DNA from: a virus
Direction: 5' to 3' (one strand)
Virus record (IMG/VR): IMGVR_UViG_3300046747_000194
Span: 1-22,310 of that record
Length of the DNA stretch: 22,310 nt
Every line of letters begins with the position of its first letter. The first letter of the stretch is position 1. Below the pieces are notes generated by a model. The model saw only the letters and a program-made list of their open reading frames with translations. It was not told where the DNA came from and did no database searches. A program made the position numbers and the translations under genes. Shown in pieces: positions 22,035 to 22,310 of the stretch.

Positions 22035-22043
22035 AATAGTGTG
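22035..22043 (-). promoter_or_regulatory. AATAGTGTG motif, copy c, before the 70-aa gene
   Basis: CACACTATT on the gene strand, six bases before the ATG at 22028. The flanks CCACAC and GTATGG can pair at five of six positions, again placing the start codon in a hairpin arm. Confidence 0.42.
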
Positions 22044-22047
22044 GTGT

Positions 22048-22310
22048 TCAGCGGATACCGAGCAGGTCAAGAAGAGTTTCTTTTGGGGGCTCAACGCGCG
22101 CACGCACCTGCAAGGTGAGGAGTTCACCAAGGCTCGGGCAGTAGGTGTTATCAACTGCCCACGGGGCGAGGGTCCGCATAGCGCGAACCGGAACGAAAAT
22201 ATTGAGTGGCACATCCCGGCGTCCGCCGACAAGTAACCCAATGACCTTGCTATTGTCGCCGCGAAAAATTGGTCCCCCGCTGGACCCGGGTGCTGTCACC
22301 ATAGTAGTAG
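22048..22310 (-). CDS. Trypsin-like serine protease, C-terminal part (5' end cut)
   Basis: The frame is open to the right edge, so the N-terminus, including the catalytic His and Asp, is missing. The visible ~87 residues hold the nucleophile motif APGSSGGPIF (G-x-SGGP), then KVIGLLVGG and NIFVPVRAMRTL, matching the last strands of a chymotrypsin/HtrA-type domain. There is an acidic/basic tail (RARVEPPKETLLDLLGIR). No PDZ domain is visible after it. In a phage it could mature head proteins or act on host proteins; the trypsin fold is not one of the usual prohead proteases. Confidence 0.8.
   Translation of the reverse strand, partial: TTMVTAPGSSGGPIFRGDNSKVIGLLVGGRRDVPLNIFVPVRAMRTLAPWAVDNTYCPSLGELLTLQVRARVEPPKETLLDLLGIR

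Noticed and set aside
17361-22043. AATAGTGTG motifs as a standard T7 or SP6 promoter
   Set aside because: Only the CACTAT core matches. The rest of the ~20-base consensus is absent and no phage RNA polymerase gene is in the window. Kept as an unexplained motif instead.
22029-22241. N-terminal extension of the 70-aa gene
   Set aside because: The extension lies opposite in frame to the protease gene on the same strand and reads as its shadow. The ATG at 22028 gives a sensible protein.

Overview
The window is part of a tailed bacteriophage (or prophage) genome. Every convincing gene lies on the minus strand, so the biological order runs from right to left. The supporting hallmarks are a large terminase (TerL), a portal-like protein, a coiled-coil scaffold, a capsid-like protein and a block of collar, LamG-like and collagen-like adhesin genes. 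There are no ribosomal RNAs, tRNAs or host housekeeping genes. Genes are packed with ATGA, GTGA or TAATG junctions, and Shine-Dalgarno sequences of the GAGG/AGGA type are frequent. The host cannot be named. A lipobox protein next to a small membrane protein would fit a Gram-negative host, but this is weak evidence. Neither a tape measure nor a tail tube was recognised, so tail morphology is open.

Right part (about 22310 to 18377): the cut end of a trypsin-like serine protease, a 70-aa gene, a perfect 10-bp inverted repeat, a 45-aa zinc-knuckle gene coupled to a small serine recombinase, a 55-aa basic protein, a short glycosyltransferase-like protein with an altered DxD motif, then TerL.

Middle (18380 to 12822): three consecutive small cysteine-rich genes, an HNH-AP2 homing-type endonuclease, portal, a 102-aa gene, scaffold and a 72-aa gene.

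Cassette (12824 to 7421): two unrelated GT-A-like glycosyltransferases, GDP-mannose 4,6-dehydratase, GDP-L-fucose synthase, two tandemly duplicated glycosyltransferase-like genes and an endonuclease VII-like gene. This sugar block sits between scaffold and capsid genes. It suggests that the phage makes its own GDP-6-deoxyhexose (probably GDP-L-fucose) and transfers sugars onto something, possibly its own virion.

Left part (7226 to 1): a 194-nt leader with stem-loops, the capsid candidate, a terminator-like hairpin, a 206-aa structural candidate, a LamG-like adhesin, a holin-like 57-aa membrane protein, a lipoprotein with three membrane segments, two small genes, a tail-collar protein, a mixed collagen/jelly-roll protein, and a long collagen-like, glycine-rich fibre protein that runs off the left edge.

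Several genes here are small or need their start moved to fit junctions: 2791-2991, 3867-4040, 18210-18380, 20719-20886, 21591-21728 and 21816-22028 are small, and collar, TerL, two glycosyltransferases and two Cys-rich genes have adjusted starts. The most interesting items are the sugar cassette, a repeated AATAGTGTG motif just upstream of three start codons, the zinc-knuckle/serine recombinase pair, and the membrane pair embedded among adhesin genes.
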